A stretch of DNA of 36,980 nt. Origin: Ruminiclostridium sp. (GTDB lineage Bacteria; Bacillota; Clostridia; Oscillospirales; Ruminococcaceae). Numbering within the stretch: position 1 is the first letter of the stretch; every line of letters begins with the position of its first letter. The translations under genes and the position numbers were made by a program. The stretch spans positions 1 to 36,980 of the forward strand of contig JAGAWN010000244.1 in assembly GCA_017941355.1 (NCBI GenBank). Direction: 5' to 3'. Below are positions 7,846 through 16,277 of this stretch, piece after piece. Under the pieces are notes generated by a model. It worked only from the letters and a program-made list of their open reading frames with translations, was not told the DNA's origin and ran no database searches.

Positions 7846-9123
7846 TCAGTTCACAAAACTGAACTCGAAATCAAAGATAGAGACTGTGTCCTCTTCCTCG
7901 ATACCGGCTTCCAGCAGCGCGTCTATAATGCCGCTGTAACGCAGCACTCTCTGAAAATACTGCAAACTCTCGTAGTCGTCCATGTTGACAGTCGAAAGTA
8001 TCGGTGCAAGCCACTCAGCGTCAACCGAGTAGAAGTGCGCGTCCTCTTTCTTCACCGTGAATGCGCGCTTTTCCGCAGCCTGCTTTTCAAGTTCCTCGAT
8101 CGTCAGAGGCTTAGGTTCGTAGCGCACTATCGGCGGCAGCTTGTCAAGTTCTCCCGCAATTGCAGCCACAAGTTCTTTCGTGCCCTGCGCGGAGGCTGCC
8201 GAAATGACAAAGAACGGGAGACCTTTCTCCGCGATAAAGCTGCGGAATCTCTCTGTCTGCTCCTCCGTCGCAAGATCGGACTTGTTCGCGGCGACGATCT
8301 GCGGGCGCTCAGCAAGTTCAGCCGAGAAGTTTGAAAGTTCACGGTTTATCTTCTCGAAATCGTCCTCCGGATCACGTCCCTCGCTTCCGGAAACATCGAC
8401 AACGTGTACGATAAGGCGGCAGCGCTCGACATGACGCAGAAACGCGTGACCGAGACCGACTCCCTCGCTCGCTCCCTCGATAAGTCCGGGGATATCCGCC
8501 ATAACAAAGGACTTCTCGTCATACTTCACAACTCCAAGTACCGGTGTTATGGTTGTGAAGTGATAGTTTGCGATCTCCGGCTTCGCGGCGCTTACAACAC
8601 TGATAAGGCTGGATTTTCCCACATTAGGGAATCCCACAAGTCCCACGTCCGCAAGAAGCTTCAGCTCCAGCGTGACATCGAAATGCTCGCCGGGATAGCC
8701 GGGCTTCGCAAAGCGCGGTATCTGCCGCGTCGGCGTTGCGAAGTTCATATTGCCCTTGCCGCCCTTGCCGCCACGCGCAACTATCACCGGCTCGTCGTCC
8801 GAGATGTCCGCGAGTATGCGCCCGGTCTCGCTGTCCTTTACGATCGTGCCGCGGGGGACTTTTATAACAGTGTCAGGCGCGGATTTGCCGGAACTGCGCT
8901 TGCCGCCGCCGGGAGCGCCGTTCTGCGCGGTATATTTCTTCTTGTAGCGGAAGTCTATCAGCGTTGAAAGGCTGTCGTCTGCCTGAAACACGACATCCCC
9001 GCCCTTGCCGCCGTTTCCGCCGTCGGGACCTCCCGCGGCGACGTACTTCTCGCGGTGAAAGGAAACAGCGCCGTTTCCGCCGTCACCTGCTTTTATCGAA
9101 ATCTTAACTATATCTACAAACAT
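7846..9123 (-). CDS. obg: GTPase Obg (CgtA), ribosome assembly and stress response
   Basis: A 425-residue protein with the full Obg layout: Gly-rich Obg fold (1-158, with GGPDGGNGGKGGD), GTPase domain with G1 GFPNVGKS (164-171), G3 DIPG (210-213) and G4 NKSD, and a C-terminal OCT domain (about 345-425), typical of Gram-positive Obg. It binds the 50S subunit and takes part in ribosome maturation and ppGpp-linked control. It lies 9 bp after the small membrane-protein gene and downstream of rplU-prp-rpmA, the classic arrangement, although a terminator separates it from rpmA. Confidence 0.98.
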   Translation of the reverse strand: MFVDIVKISIKAGDGGNGAVSFHREKYVAAGGPDGGNGGKGGDVVFQADDSLSTLIDFRYKKKYTAQNGAPGGGKRSSGKSAPDTVIKVPRGTIVKDSETGRILADISDDEPVIVARGGKGGKGNMNFATPTRQIPRFAKPGYPGEHFDVTLELKLLADVGLVGFPNVGKSSLISVVSAAKPEIANYHFTTITPVLGVVKYDEKSFVMADIPGLIEGASEGVGLGHAFLRHVERCRLIVHVVDVSGSEGRDPEDDFEKINRELSNFSAELAERPQIVAANKSDLATEEQTERFRSFIAEKGLPFFVISAASAQGTKELVAAIAGELDKLPPIVRYEPKPLTIEELEKQAAEKRAFTVKKEDAHFYSVDAEWLAPILSTVNMDDYESLQYFQRVLRYSGIIDALLEAGIEEEDTVSIFDFEFSFVN

Positions 9124-9132
9124 AAATCCTCT

Positions 9133-9843
9133 TTAAAAACTAAAAAAACCGGGTTCATTCTCATTAGCCGCGTCCCTGTCGATAAGCACGTTCTCGTCCT
9201 TGTGAGCGAGACCTATGCGTTCCCGTATGATGTTGAACGGCGTTTCGGTAATGCCGTTCGCTTTCGACATAGGCGTGTGTATGCACCTGAAAGTAAATTC
9301 TCCCTGTCTGGTGTGAACCGTCACATCGAGACACCTCGGAGAGAACAGATACCGCCATTCCTCATATGTCAGACCGGTGATATAATCATACTCTATCGTA
9401 AGTGACCCGCCTATGTTCTTCGGGTAGATCACAGTGAACTTTTCCTCGTCCGCAGAGAACTTATAAGTCTGCCCCGCTTTCAGCACAGCCGTGAATATAA
9501 TGAACACTATCACCGAGATCACAAGCAGTATTATCCCGAAAGCGAGACCGACAATGCCGAAACCGAGATCCATAAGCTGACCGCCGGCATCACCGTCTCC
9601 GACGAAGCCCCTGCCGTGGATAAGGTTGTCAAGAATGGCGCCTGTCTGCGCGGCGACAGCATTGCCAAGCCCCTGCGATTTCACCGCCACATATACGGCA
9701 CTTACGGCTATAAGCGCGGTTATCAGCAGTATCACCGCAACTCCGACGGTCATATATGTCCTTGTATTCCGGTAGGCACAGCGGAAAGTCCCGCCTGTGC
9801 TGAACCCGAAACGGTCATTTATCTTGCTGTAGGAGGTGTACAT
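9133..9843 (-). CDS. small membrane protein of unknown function
   Basis: A 236-residue protein with two predicted transmembrane segments (about 28-54 and 87-118) and a C-terminal soluble domain of about 110 residues rich in beta strands (FSADEEKFTVIYP, CLDVTVHTRQGEFTFRC). The overall plan (two helices, then a PH-like or YcxB-like beta domain) is common in uncharacterised Bacillota membrane proteins, but no family is firmly recognised. It has a strong ribosome binding site (AAAGGAGA) and ends 9 bp before obg, so it is probably the first gene of the obg-mrnC-secreted protein-yebC operon. Confidence 0.8.
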   Translation of the reverse strand: MYTSYSKINDRFGFSTGGTFRCAYRNTRTYMTVGVAVILLITALIAVSAVYVAVKSQGLGNAVAAQTGAILDNLIHGRGFVGDGDAGGQLMDLGFGIVGLAFGIILLVISVIVFIIFTAVLKAGQTYKFSADEEKFTVIYPKNIGGSLTIEYDYITGLTYEEWRYLFSPRCLDVTVHTRQGEFTFRCIHTPMSKANGITETPFNIIRERIGLAHKDENVLIDRDAANENEPGFFSF

Positions 9844-9875
9844 CGTATCTCCTTTCCCGGAAGTATGCCGCTATA

Positions 9876-9904
9876 CAAAATAAGGACGGAATCTCTCCCG
9901 TCCT
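9876..9904 (-). terminator. intrinsic terminator after rpmA
   Basis: On the minus strand AGGACGG and CCGTCCT (9898-9904 with 9883-9889) form a 7-bp stem, followed by TTATTTT (9876-9882). It lies shortly after the rpmA stop and separates the rplU-prp-rpmA unit from the obg operon, or allows partial read-through. Confidence 0.75.
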
Positions 9905-9922
9905 GTATTTTTGCATCAAAAA

Positions 9923-10204
9923 TTATTCAGCGGGGTAAACGCTTACCTGCTTGCGGTCTTTACCGAGACGCTCATATCTTACCTGACCGTCGATCTTCGC
10001 AAACAATGTATCGTCGGAGCCTCTGCCCACGTTCTTACCGGGGTGGATATGTGTGCCTCTCTGTCTGTAGAGGATATTGCCGGCGAGAACATACTGACCG
10101 TCAGCTCTCTTTGCGCCGAGACGCTGCGCGTTGGAATCACGGCCGTTCTTTGTGGAACCCATACCTTTTTTATGGGCGAAATACTGCATACTGATCTTTA
10201 ACAT
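9923..10204 (-). CDS. rpmA: 50S ribosomal protein bL27 (with cleavable N-terminus)
   Basis: A 93-residue bL27 with the conserved body [22 protein letters not shown]. The N-terminus [14 protein letters not shown] has the Bacillota-type extension, which the Prp protease removes after Phe9 so that the tail can reach the peptidyl-transferase centre. The matching protease gene is directly upstream in the same operon. Length and context are normal. Confidence 0.98.
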   Translation of the reverse strand: MLKISMQYFAHKKGMGSTKNGRDSNAQRLGAKRADGQYVLAGNILYRQRGTHIHPGKNVGRGSDDTLFAKIDGQVRYERLGKDRKQVSVYPAE

Positions 10205-10223
10205 ATTGCTCTTCCTTTCATTG

Positions 10224-10562
10224 TCACTTTCGTGACCTCATTTCTCTGACACTTACCTTTATCTTGCCCTTGCTTTCCTTCGCCAACTCATGCAGGTGGT
10301 TATGGAAAGACGCTATGACCTGCTTTGCGGCTATCGACATTGCGGAATCGGGATCTTTTATGACCAGAAGTATCCTGTTGCCCTGATCCTTAACGTCCGC
10401 CTTGCAGTAGAGATAATCCGTTATCGTATTGGCTGTGAGCATGACCGCGGAAGATACCGCAGCGCACACTATGTCGCGCCCGAAAACGCCGGCATCGGCA
10501 TGACCCGAGACCGAGAATCCCACAAGACCGCCGCCGTAGCTGAGAAATTCCGCTTCGATCAT
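10224..10562 (-). CDS. prp: ribosomal-processing cysteine protease Prp
   Basis: A 112-residue protease lying between rplU and rpmA. The catalytic pair is visible as His21 in SGHAD and Cys33 in [11 protein letters not shown], at the family spacing. It cleaves the N-terminal extension of bL27. The rplU-prp-rpmA order and the short intergenic gaps indicate one operon. Confidence 0.96.
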   Translation of the reverse strand: MIEAEFLSYGGGLVGFSVSGHADAGVFGRDIVCAAVSSAVMLTANTITDYLYCKADVKDQGNRILLVIKDPDSAMSIAAKQVIASFHNHLHELAKESKGKIKVSVREMRSRK

Positions 10563-10567
10563 AGGTT

Positions 10568-10876
10568 TTAAGCGTTGATCGAGTCGATCTTTACCTTGCT
10601 GTAGGGCTGTCTGTGACCCTTAGCGACTTTCTCGCCTTTCTTGGGCTTGTAGGTGAATACTCTTACTTTCTTACCCTTGCCGTTCTTGATGAGAGTTGCC
10701 TTTACGGAAGCGCCGGAAACATAGGGAGCGCCTGCTGTGATACCGCTGTCACTGCCGATGAGGAGTACCTTATCGAAAGTAACATCGCCCTCTTCAACAC
10801 CGAGCTTCTCTACGAAGATCTCGTCGCCCTCTTTTACCTGATACTGCTTTCCGCCTGTTTCAATAATTGCGTACAT
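10568..10876 (-). CDS. rplU: 50S ribosomal protein bL21
   Basis: A 102-residue protein beginning [14 protein letters not shown], the standard bL21 start. An upstream in-frame ATG at 10894 would add six residues, but GAGG lies 7 nt before the ATG at 10876, which also matches the family length. The C-terminus [11 protein letters not shown] is typical (GHRQPYTKVKI). It is first in the rplU-prp-rpmA operon. Confidence 0.97.
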   Translation of the reverse strand: MYAIIETGGKQYQVKEGDEIFVEKLGVEEGDVTFDKVLLIGSDSGITAGAPYVSGASVKATLIKNGKGKKVRVFTYKPKKGEKVAKGHRQPYSKVKIDSINA

Positions 10877-10960
10877 TTTAATACCTCGTTTCACGATCTC
10901 GCTGTAAAGGGTGCGGTCACCCGTTGTGACAGACTTAAAAAGACCCTATACAAGCGGCTT
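10877..10960 (-). promoter_or_regulatory. structured leader of rplU (possible L21 leader)
   Basis: Between the promoter start (about 10958) and the rplU ATG lie about 80 nt. On the minus strand AGGGT and ACCCT can pair around an inner hairpin GTCAC-5nt-GTGAC. Bacillota rplU operons often carry an autoregulatory L21 leader; a match to that consensus could not be confirmed by eye. Confidence 0.45.
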
Positions 10961-10964
10961 AATT

Positions 10965-10993
10965 ATTTTACCACACCGTTCCCCGTTTGTCAA
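10965..10993 (-). promoter_or_regulatory. promoter of rplU-prp-rpmA
   Basis: On the minus strand TTGACA (10988-10993), 17-bp spacer, TAAAAT (10965-10970). Confidence 0.85.
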
Positions 10994-11051
10994 TACCTAT
11001 TTTCAACTTTTTTGCGGTTTTGCGGCATTTGAGAAAAATCCTCTGCGGATA

Positions 11052-11079
11052 TTGACAATCGTTCCGGAAGTGATATAAT
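11052..11079 (+). promoter_or_regulatory. promoter of the permease gene
   Basis: TTGACA (11052-11057), 16-bp spacer, TATAAT (11074-11079). The predicted start near 11086 excludes an upstream GTG at 11084 as translation start and supports the GTG at 11114. Confidence 0.85.
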
Positions 11080-11113
11080 ATATGTGCTTTCAGAAAACGG
11101 AGGAAGTTGTGCA

Positions 11114-12226
11114 GTGAAAAGTTTTGTGGAATTCGTCAGGGCGCAGCCGGTGCTTGTGATCTCATTTGCGGCAGCCCTGCTGACTATGATCGCCGTGCCG
11201 CCGGACATGAAATATGTGGATTACTGCAATTTCGGCGTGCTGGCGGAGCTGTTCGGGCTGATGATAGCAGTCGCCGGACTGCGCAGTGCCGGTATTTTTG
11301 AGACTCTCACCGGGTTTCTGCTGAAAAAAGCGGGGAATGTCCGCCGGCTCTCGCTTATATTTATAACGGTATGCTTTTTCACTTCTATGGTGATAACCAA
11401 CGATGTGGCGCTTATAACCTTTGTCCCGCTGACGATCCTCGCTTTCGCAAAGACCGGGGACGAGAAAAGCCGCATAATGACGATAGTCCTCGAAACCGCA
11501 GCCGCCAATCTCGGCAGCATGATGACACCGTTCGGCAATCCGCAGAACCTGTTTATTTACGACAAATACGGACTCACCGCCGGGCAGTTCATACAGACAA
11601 TGCTGCCTGTCGGCGCTGTGTGCCTTGTGATACTGCTCCTGCTGTCGCTTGCGATACCGGCTGTTCCCTGCACGGCTGAACATGAGCATCACCGGAAGAT
11701 CTCCGGCAAGCGCGTGACTGTGTATCTGCTGCTGTTCGCGGTGTGCATCATAACGGTATTCAAGCTGCTGCCGTTCTGGGTATGCGCCGCAGCAGCGATA
11801 TTGACCGCTCTCGTGTTTGACCGGGGGCTGCTGCTGAAAGCGGATTACGCTCTGCTGACCACCTTTGTCTGCTTTTTCGTTTTCGTCGGAAACATATCCC
11901 GCATAGACGCGGTGTACAGCTTCTTCTCCGGGATCCTCGCAGGCAGGGAGATCCTTGTATCCTCTCTGCTTTCGCAGGTTATCAGCAACGTTCCGGCAGC
12001 GGTCATGCTCTCCGGCTTCACCGCAAACGGCACCGCTCTGCTGGTGGGAGTGAATATCGGCGGACTCGGAACGCCTATCGCGTCAATGGCAAGTCTTATC
12101 TCTCTTCAGCTTTACCGCGTCACAGGCACAGCCGACAGCAAGCGCTACATAGCGGTTTTCTCTGCGGTGAATTTCGGTATGCTGGCTCTGCTCCTGCCGC
12201 TGTGCATACTGTTCTTCCGGCATTGA
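11114..12226 (+). CDS. ArsB/NhaD (ion transporter superfamily) permease
   Basis: A 370-residue polytopic membrane protein, about ten hydrophobic segments. Family signs are the helical hairpin MVITNDVALITFVPL and the segment NLGSMMTPFGNPQNLF, with the mirrored C-terminal motifs SNVPAAVML and GVNIGGLGTPIAS, as in the ArsB/NhaD/DASS group of anion or sodium-coupled carriers. The substrate is not evident (dicarboxylate, sodium or arsenite are all possible). The start is the GTG at 11114, 9 nt after GGAGGA. It stands alone on the plus strand, with its own promoter and a hairpin after its stop. Confidence 0.88.
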   Translation: MKSFVEFVRAQPVLVISFAAALLTMIAVPPDMKYVDYCNFGVLAELFGLMIAVAGLRSAGIFETLTGFLLKKAGNVRRLSLIFITVCFFTSMVITNDVALITFVPLTILAFAKTGDEKSRIMTIVLETAAANLGSMMTPFGNPQNLFIYDKYGLTAGQFIQTMLPVGAVCLVILLLLSLAIPAVPCTAEHEHHRKISGKRVTVYLLLFAVCIITVFKLLPFWVCAAAAILTALVFDRGLLLKADYALLTTFVCFFVFVGNISRIDAVYSFFSGILAGREILVSSLLSQVISNVPAAVMLSGFTANGTALLVGVNIGGLGTPIASMASLISLQLYRVTGTADSKRYIAVFSAVNFGMLALLLPLCILFFRH

Positions 12227-12243
12227 AGCGGAGCTTCCGGTCG

Positions 12244-12274
12244 ATCTGTCGAAAAAGGAACCTTTTCGACAGAT
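12244..12274. terminator. strong hairpin between convergent permease and mnmE genes
   Basis: A perfect 12-bp inverted repeat (ATCTGTCGAAAA and its complement) around a 7-nt loop, 18 nt after the permease stop. There is no proper T tract after the stem, so terminator function is uncertain. A second small hairpin (CCGGC-5nt-GCCGG) lies near 12292-12306. The rest of the 12227-12400 gap shows nothing else. Confidence 0.5.
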
Positions 12275-12400
12275 GTCCTACGCCACCGGATCGCACCGGC
12301 ATGATGCCGGATCCATGCCGTTCCACGGAGATTCGTGACTCTGCTAACAGAACACCCGATACAGCTTTATTGAAAGACTGACCGAAAACTGCCGGTTTCA

Positions 12401-13762
12401 CTACTTTCCTACGCAAAAGCGCCTGAACACGCTGTCAACCACCGCTTCTCCCGCCTGCTCGCCGGAAAGCTCATACAGCCTGTCCAGCGCGTTTTCGCAC
12501 ATTATCCCCACTGCGTCGAGAGTCATGCCGCTCTCAAGCGCCTCAAGAGCCTGCACCGTGAAGTCTCTGGCTTCTTCCGCGCATTTGCGCTGACGCTCGT
12601 TTGCGATAAAACCGGCAGTGAGATCGAGTTTACCTATCCCCGCAGTTTCCGCGACTGCACGCGCCACTGTCTCCGCACATTCCGGATCTTTGGCGCTGAT
12701 CCGTATAGCTTTGCCGAAACGCCGTTCAAGCTCCGCAACGTCTGCCTGCACATCAAGATCGTTCTTGTTGGCAATGCAGACGACTTTTTTATCCGAAAGC
12801 AGTTCCATGAGCCGGCTGTCGTCGTCGGAAAGCGGTCTGCTGAGATCGAACACAGCCAGCACAACGGACGATTCGCCAAGCTTTTTTATCATGCGCTCAA
12901 CACCTATGCTTTCCACAACATCGTCCGTCTCGCGTATTCCCGCACAGTCAGCAAGACGCAGCATAACTCCGCCCAGCGTCACCGTTTCCTCAACGATGTC
13001 GCGGGTAGTTCCCTCTATGTCGGTGACAATGCTGCGCTCGGTGCCGGTCAGCAGGTTCATAAGCGTGGATTTGCCCACATTCGGTCTGCCGACTATCGCG
13101 CACGGGATACCGTCCCGTATCAGCTGCCCCTCACCGTGGCTCTCTATGAGCGAGCCAAGATGTCCGGCGATCCCGCGCAGCCTGTCGGCTTCGAGGTTTC
13201 CGTCGAATTCGTCCTCCATTTCGTCAGGGTAGTCTATCCATGCCTGTATCAGCGTTATTATCGAAAGCAGCTCGTCAGCCTCCGCGCGGATCCTGCGGTA
13301 CAGCGCGCCCTCCCGCTGCGAACGCGCACACAGCAGGAACTGTTCGTTCTGTGCGCTTATCACGTCCGCGACAGCCTCCGCCTGCGTGAGCGAAAGCTTT
13401 CCGTTCAGCAGCGCCCGCTTGGTGAACTCCCCTGCCTGCGCGGGGACTGCCCCTGCACTGTAACAGGCGGCAAGCACACGCTTTGCCGCATACATCCCGC
13501 CGTGGCAGGATATCTCCGCCGTGTCCTCGCCGGTGTAGCTGTGGGGAGCGCGGAACATCAACAGAACACCGTCGTCCAGCCGCTTTTCACCGTCATGTAT
13601 CTCGCCGTAGCAGGCGGTATAACCTTTCATCTCCGCAGCGCTTTTCCCGCTTACGGGAGCAAAGACACGTCCGGCGATATCCGCCGCGCCGCTGCCGGAA
13701 ATGCGTATCACCGCTATCCCGCCCTCGCCGTGGGGCGTTGCTATCGCGGCTATCGTTTTCAT
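12401..13762 (-). CDS. mnmE: tRNA uridine-5-carboxymethylaminomethyl modification GTPase MnmE
   Basis: A 453-residue protein that, with MnmG, modifies the wobble uridine of several tRNAs. It starts MKTIAAIATPHGEGG, the typical beginning, at 13762; a longer open frame upstream lies inside the SecA2-like gene and is not used. The GTPase domain has G1 GRPNVGKS, G3 DCAG and G4 NKND. The C-terminus ends FCVGK, matching the essential Cys-x-Gly-Lys motif. It starts 4 bp after the SecA2-like stop, so the two genes are translationally close. Confidence 0.97.
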   Translation of the reverse strand: MKTIAAIATPHGEGGIAVIRISGSGAADIAGRVFAPVSGKSAAEMKGYTACYGEIHDGEKRLDDGVLLMFRAPHSYTGEDTAEISCHGGMYAAKRVLAACYSAGAVPAQAGEFTKRALLNGKLSLTQAEAVADVISAQNEQFLLCARSQREGALYRRIRAEADELLSIITLIQAWIDYPDEMEDEFDGNLEADRLRGIAGHLGSLIESHGEGQLIRDGIPCAIVGRPNVGKSTLMNLLTGTERSIVTDIEGTTRDIVEETVTLGGVMLRLADCAGIRETDDVVESIGVERMIKKLGESSVVLAVFDLSRPLSDDDSRLMELLSDKKVVCIANKNDLDVQADVAELERRFGKAIRISAKDPECAETVARAVAETAGIGKLDLTAGFIANERQRKCAEEARDFTVQALEALESGMTLDAVGIMCENALDRLYELSGEQAGEAVVDSVFRRFCVGK

Positions 13763-13766
13763 GTAA

Positions 13767-16130
13767 TCAGCCTTTCTTCCCAAACAGCTTCGCAAAGAAG
13801 CCCTTTTTTTCTTTCCCGGACTGCCCGTCATCGGTCTTGCGGGGCTTTTCCTCGTATGACGGACGGTATTCGTCATAATACTCACCGTATTCATCATAGT
13901 CGATATCCCCCGACAGCGCTTCCGCGAGCGAACGGCGTTCAAGCTCGTCGCCGGTATCCTCCAGCAGATATGTGTAGATGCGCTTGGGCTTCGGAACTTT
14001 AAGCGCGTCAATGCCGTCGTTCACAAGGATCTCAAGCCCCTTGCCCATGTCGGAGATAAGATCATCGCTCATGACCTCATAGAAACTCTCGCAGCGGATA
14101 TTGTATTCCTCAGCGGGATTCTCGCCGCCGATAGCCGCAAGATGTATGCTTTCTCTCAGCCATGCCGCAAATTCGAGATAACCGCTCCAGCGGGTATTTA
14201 TCATCGCCGCGGCGTATTCAAGCTGTCTTGCCTCAACCGCTTCTTCCCCGTACTTGCTCACCGCCTCGCCGTACAGCAGCGGGAAGTTGTCCTGCCAGAT
14301 CGTCGGTTTCTTCTCACCGGTGATGTACTTGCGGCGTGTGGAGAAGATAAGGTCACGGTGCTTCTCACCGATCATGGTGAATTTAAGCAGGCGCACGCGC
14401 TCGTCAAGAGTCTTGCCCTGCGAGATCTTCTGGATACGCGCCACTTCCTTTACCACAGTTTTGTCCGTGATCTCGTCTGCGGTTTGTTCCGGGTATTTGT
14501 GAGAGGGTATCAGCCGTTTCAGATGATGTATAGTCATTATCTTCTCGTCCAGAGACACGAACAGACGGCTCTGTCCGGGATCACCCTGTCTCGCGGCGCG
14601 TCCGCGCAGCTGATCGTTTATACGGGCGCTTTCCGCAAGGAATGTTCCTATCGCGTACAGTCCGCCCGCTTTCACGGCTTCGTCACGGCGCTTCTCGTCC
14701 GCGCCGCCCAGCTTTATGTCAACTCCGCGCCCCGCCATGTTTGTTGAAACCGTGACCGCGCCGGGCATTCCCGCACTCTTGACGATCTCGGCTTCCGCTT
14801 CGTCATTCTTGGCGTTCAGCACGTTATGCGCGATCCCCGCTTCGTTCAGCAGAGCGGAAAGCTTCTCGCTCTGCGCGATATCGGCGGTTCCGATAAGAAC
14901 CGGCTGATCCTTTTCGTGCGCCGCCTTCACTTCACGGACTACTGCCGCAAGCTTGCTGTCCTCGTCATAGTACACTGCCATAGGCAGGTCCTTGCGCTGC
15001 GACGGCGTATTCGGCTCAACGTGCTTCACCACAAGTCCGTACAGCTCGTCAAACTCGTCCGCGGCACTTACGGCTGTTCCCGTCATTCCGGAAACACGTC
15101 CGTACTGCCGCAGGAAGAACTGTATCGGTATGCTGCCCATTATCACGCCACGCTCGGAAACGTTCAGCCCGTGTTTCAGCTCTACCGCCGATTGCAGCAG
15201 CCCGGGGAAGCAGCGGTTCTCCGCCGTTCTGCCGGTAAAAGTGTCTATTATGCAGATCTGCCCGTCACAGACGATGTAGTCCTTGTCCTCCGTGAGAACG
15301 TGCAGAGCGCTAAGCGAATCATTCAGCCTTGCGAGCAGTCCGTTGTTTTCCTCGTCATAGATATTTTCGATACCGAAGTGCTTCTCCGCTTTCTCCTCTC
15401 CGTCATGGGTCAGATAGGCGGAGTTTGTCCCCTCGTCAGTCTCGTAATCACCCTCGGCAAGGGTTTTCGCAAACTCAAACACCTCCGGCAGTTCCCCGTC
15501 GCTCTCCACGTCCATTACTCCCGCAGCGATAAGCGGTATGCGCGCCTCGTCGATGAGCAGAGAGTCCGCCTCGTCAACGATAGCATGGGTATCCGAAAGT
15601 CCGCGTCCCACCGCGTCATCGGGCGAGAATACAAGGAAGTCCCGCAGAAAGTCGAATCCGCTCTCCCTGACAGTGGTATAAACAACGTCAGCGCGGTATG
15701 CCGCCTTGCGCTCGTCATGCGATGACTTCCCGGTTATGCAGGCGGTTGACAGTCCCAGCAGGTCATAAGCAGGCTTCATCCATTCCCTGTCACGGTTTGC
15801 AAGATAGTCGTTGAAAGTCAGGACGTGAACGTGTTCGCCCTTGCAGACGACCGAGTAAAACGCCGCAAACACGGCCGCGATCGTCTTTCCCTCGCCTGTC
15901 GCAAGCTCCACCGCGTTCTCGTCCTCAAGAAAAGCACCGGCTGTCACCTGCGAATCAAACGGCGTAAGTCCGAGCCCCTGCTCAACTGCGAGAAACACTG
16001 CCGCAAACGCGCTTACAGCGTCATTCCCGGTTCTTGCCTTTTCAACGAGTCCGGCAATATCACCGCCGTCCGCTGCGGCTTTCACCTGCGAAACGAACTC
16101 GGCGGGCTTTTTTTCAAATCCCTTTATCAT
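13767..16130 (-). CDS. SecA-like ATPase (accessory SecA2 type)
   Basis: A 787-residue SecA-family motor. Visible: Walker A ATGEGKT (77-83), Walker B IVDEAD followed by SLLIDEAR (184-197), the MTGTA loop, NMAGRGVDIKLG and QLRGRAARQGDPG of the second ATPase half, and a diverged helical-scaffold segment (RWSGYLEFAAWLRESIHL). The C-terminal Cys-rich SecB/ribosome-binding motif of housekeeping SecA is missing; the tail is acidic/Tyr-rich, then Lys-rich (KKGFFAKLFGKKG). This fits an accessory SecA2 exporting a subset of proteins. No SecY2 or adhesin gene is nearby. The start is the ATG at 16130, preceded by AAAAAGGA; the ATG at 16154 is almost at the transcription start. Confidence 0.88.
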   Translation of the reverse strand: MIKGFEKKPAEFVSQVKAAADGGDIAGLVEKARTGNDAVSAFAAVFLAVEQGLGLTPFDSQVTAGAFLEDENAVELATGEGKTIAAVFAAFYSVVCKGEHVHVLTFNDYLANRDREWMKPAYDLLGLSTACITGKSSHDERKAAYRADVVYTTVRESGFDFLRDFLVFSPDDAVGRGLSDTHAIVDEADSLLIDEARIPLIAAGVMDVESDGELPEVFEFAKTLAEGDYETDEGTNSAYLTHDGEEKAEKHFGIENIYDEENNGLLARLNDSLSALHVLTEDKDYIVCDGQICIIDTFTGRTAENRCFPGLLQSAVELKHGLNVSERGVIMGSIPIQFFLRQYGRVSGMTGTAVSAADEFDELYGLVVKHVEPNTPSQRKDLPMAVYYDEDSKLAAVVREVKAAHEKDQPVLIGTADIAQSEKLSALLNEAGIAHNVLNAKNDEAEAEIVKSAGMPGAVTVSTNMAGRGVDIKLGGADEKRRDEAVKAGGLYAIGTFLAESARINDQLRGRAARQGDPGQSRLFVSLDEKIMTIHHLKRLIPSHKYPEQTADEITDKTVVKEVARIQKISQGKTLDERVRLLKFTMIGEKHRDLIFSTRRKYITGEKKPTIWQDNFPLLYGEAVSKYGEEAVEARQLEYAAAMINTRWSGYLEFAAWLRESIHLAAIGGENPAEEYNIRCESFYEVMSDDLISDMGKGLEILVNDGIDALKVPKPKRIYTYLLEDTGDELERRSLAEALSGDIDYDEYGEYYDEYRPSYEEKPRKTDDGQSGKEKKGFFAKLFGKKG

Positions 16131-16163
16131 TAATATCAGTCCTTTTTGCGTCATATATTTAAA

Positions 16164-16192
16164 AGTATATCACAAATCGTAAATAAAATCAA
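16164..16192 (-). promoter_or_regulatory. promoter of secA2-mnmE
   Basis: On the minus strand TTGATT (16187-16192), 17-bp spacer, TATACT (16164-16169). Its -35 lies back to back with that of the glmU promoter, 9 bp apart. Confidence 0.7.
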
Positions 16193-16201
16193 CAAAACCT
16201 A

Positions 16202-16230
16202 TTGATTATTTTTGAAAAATGTGCGATAAT
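16202..16230 (+). promoter_or_regulatory. promoter of glmU operon
   Basis: TTGATT (16202-16207), 17-bp spacer, GATAAT (16225-16230). Divergent from the secA2 promoter. Confidence 0.65.
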
Positions 16231-16277
16231 ATACTTTACGATGTTTTATGGAAAACCTTATCAATGCGGAGGATATT

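Noticed and set aside
11084-11113. Upstream GTG start of the permease
   Set aside because: It lies at or before the predicted transcription start; GGAGGA precedes the GTG at 11114.
12618-14002. Long plus-strand frames opposite mnmE and secA2
   Set aside because: Shadow frames of GC-rich coding sequence, without ribosome sites or recognisable protein features.
13763-14011. 83-residue N-terminal extension of MnmE
   Set aside because: It lies within the SecA2-like coding region, in another frame; MnmE proteins start at MKTIAAIATP as seen at 13762.
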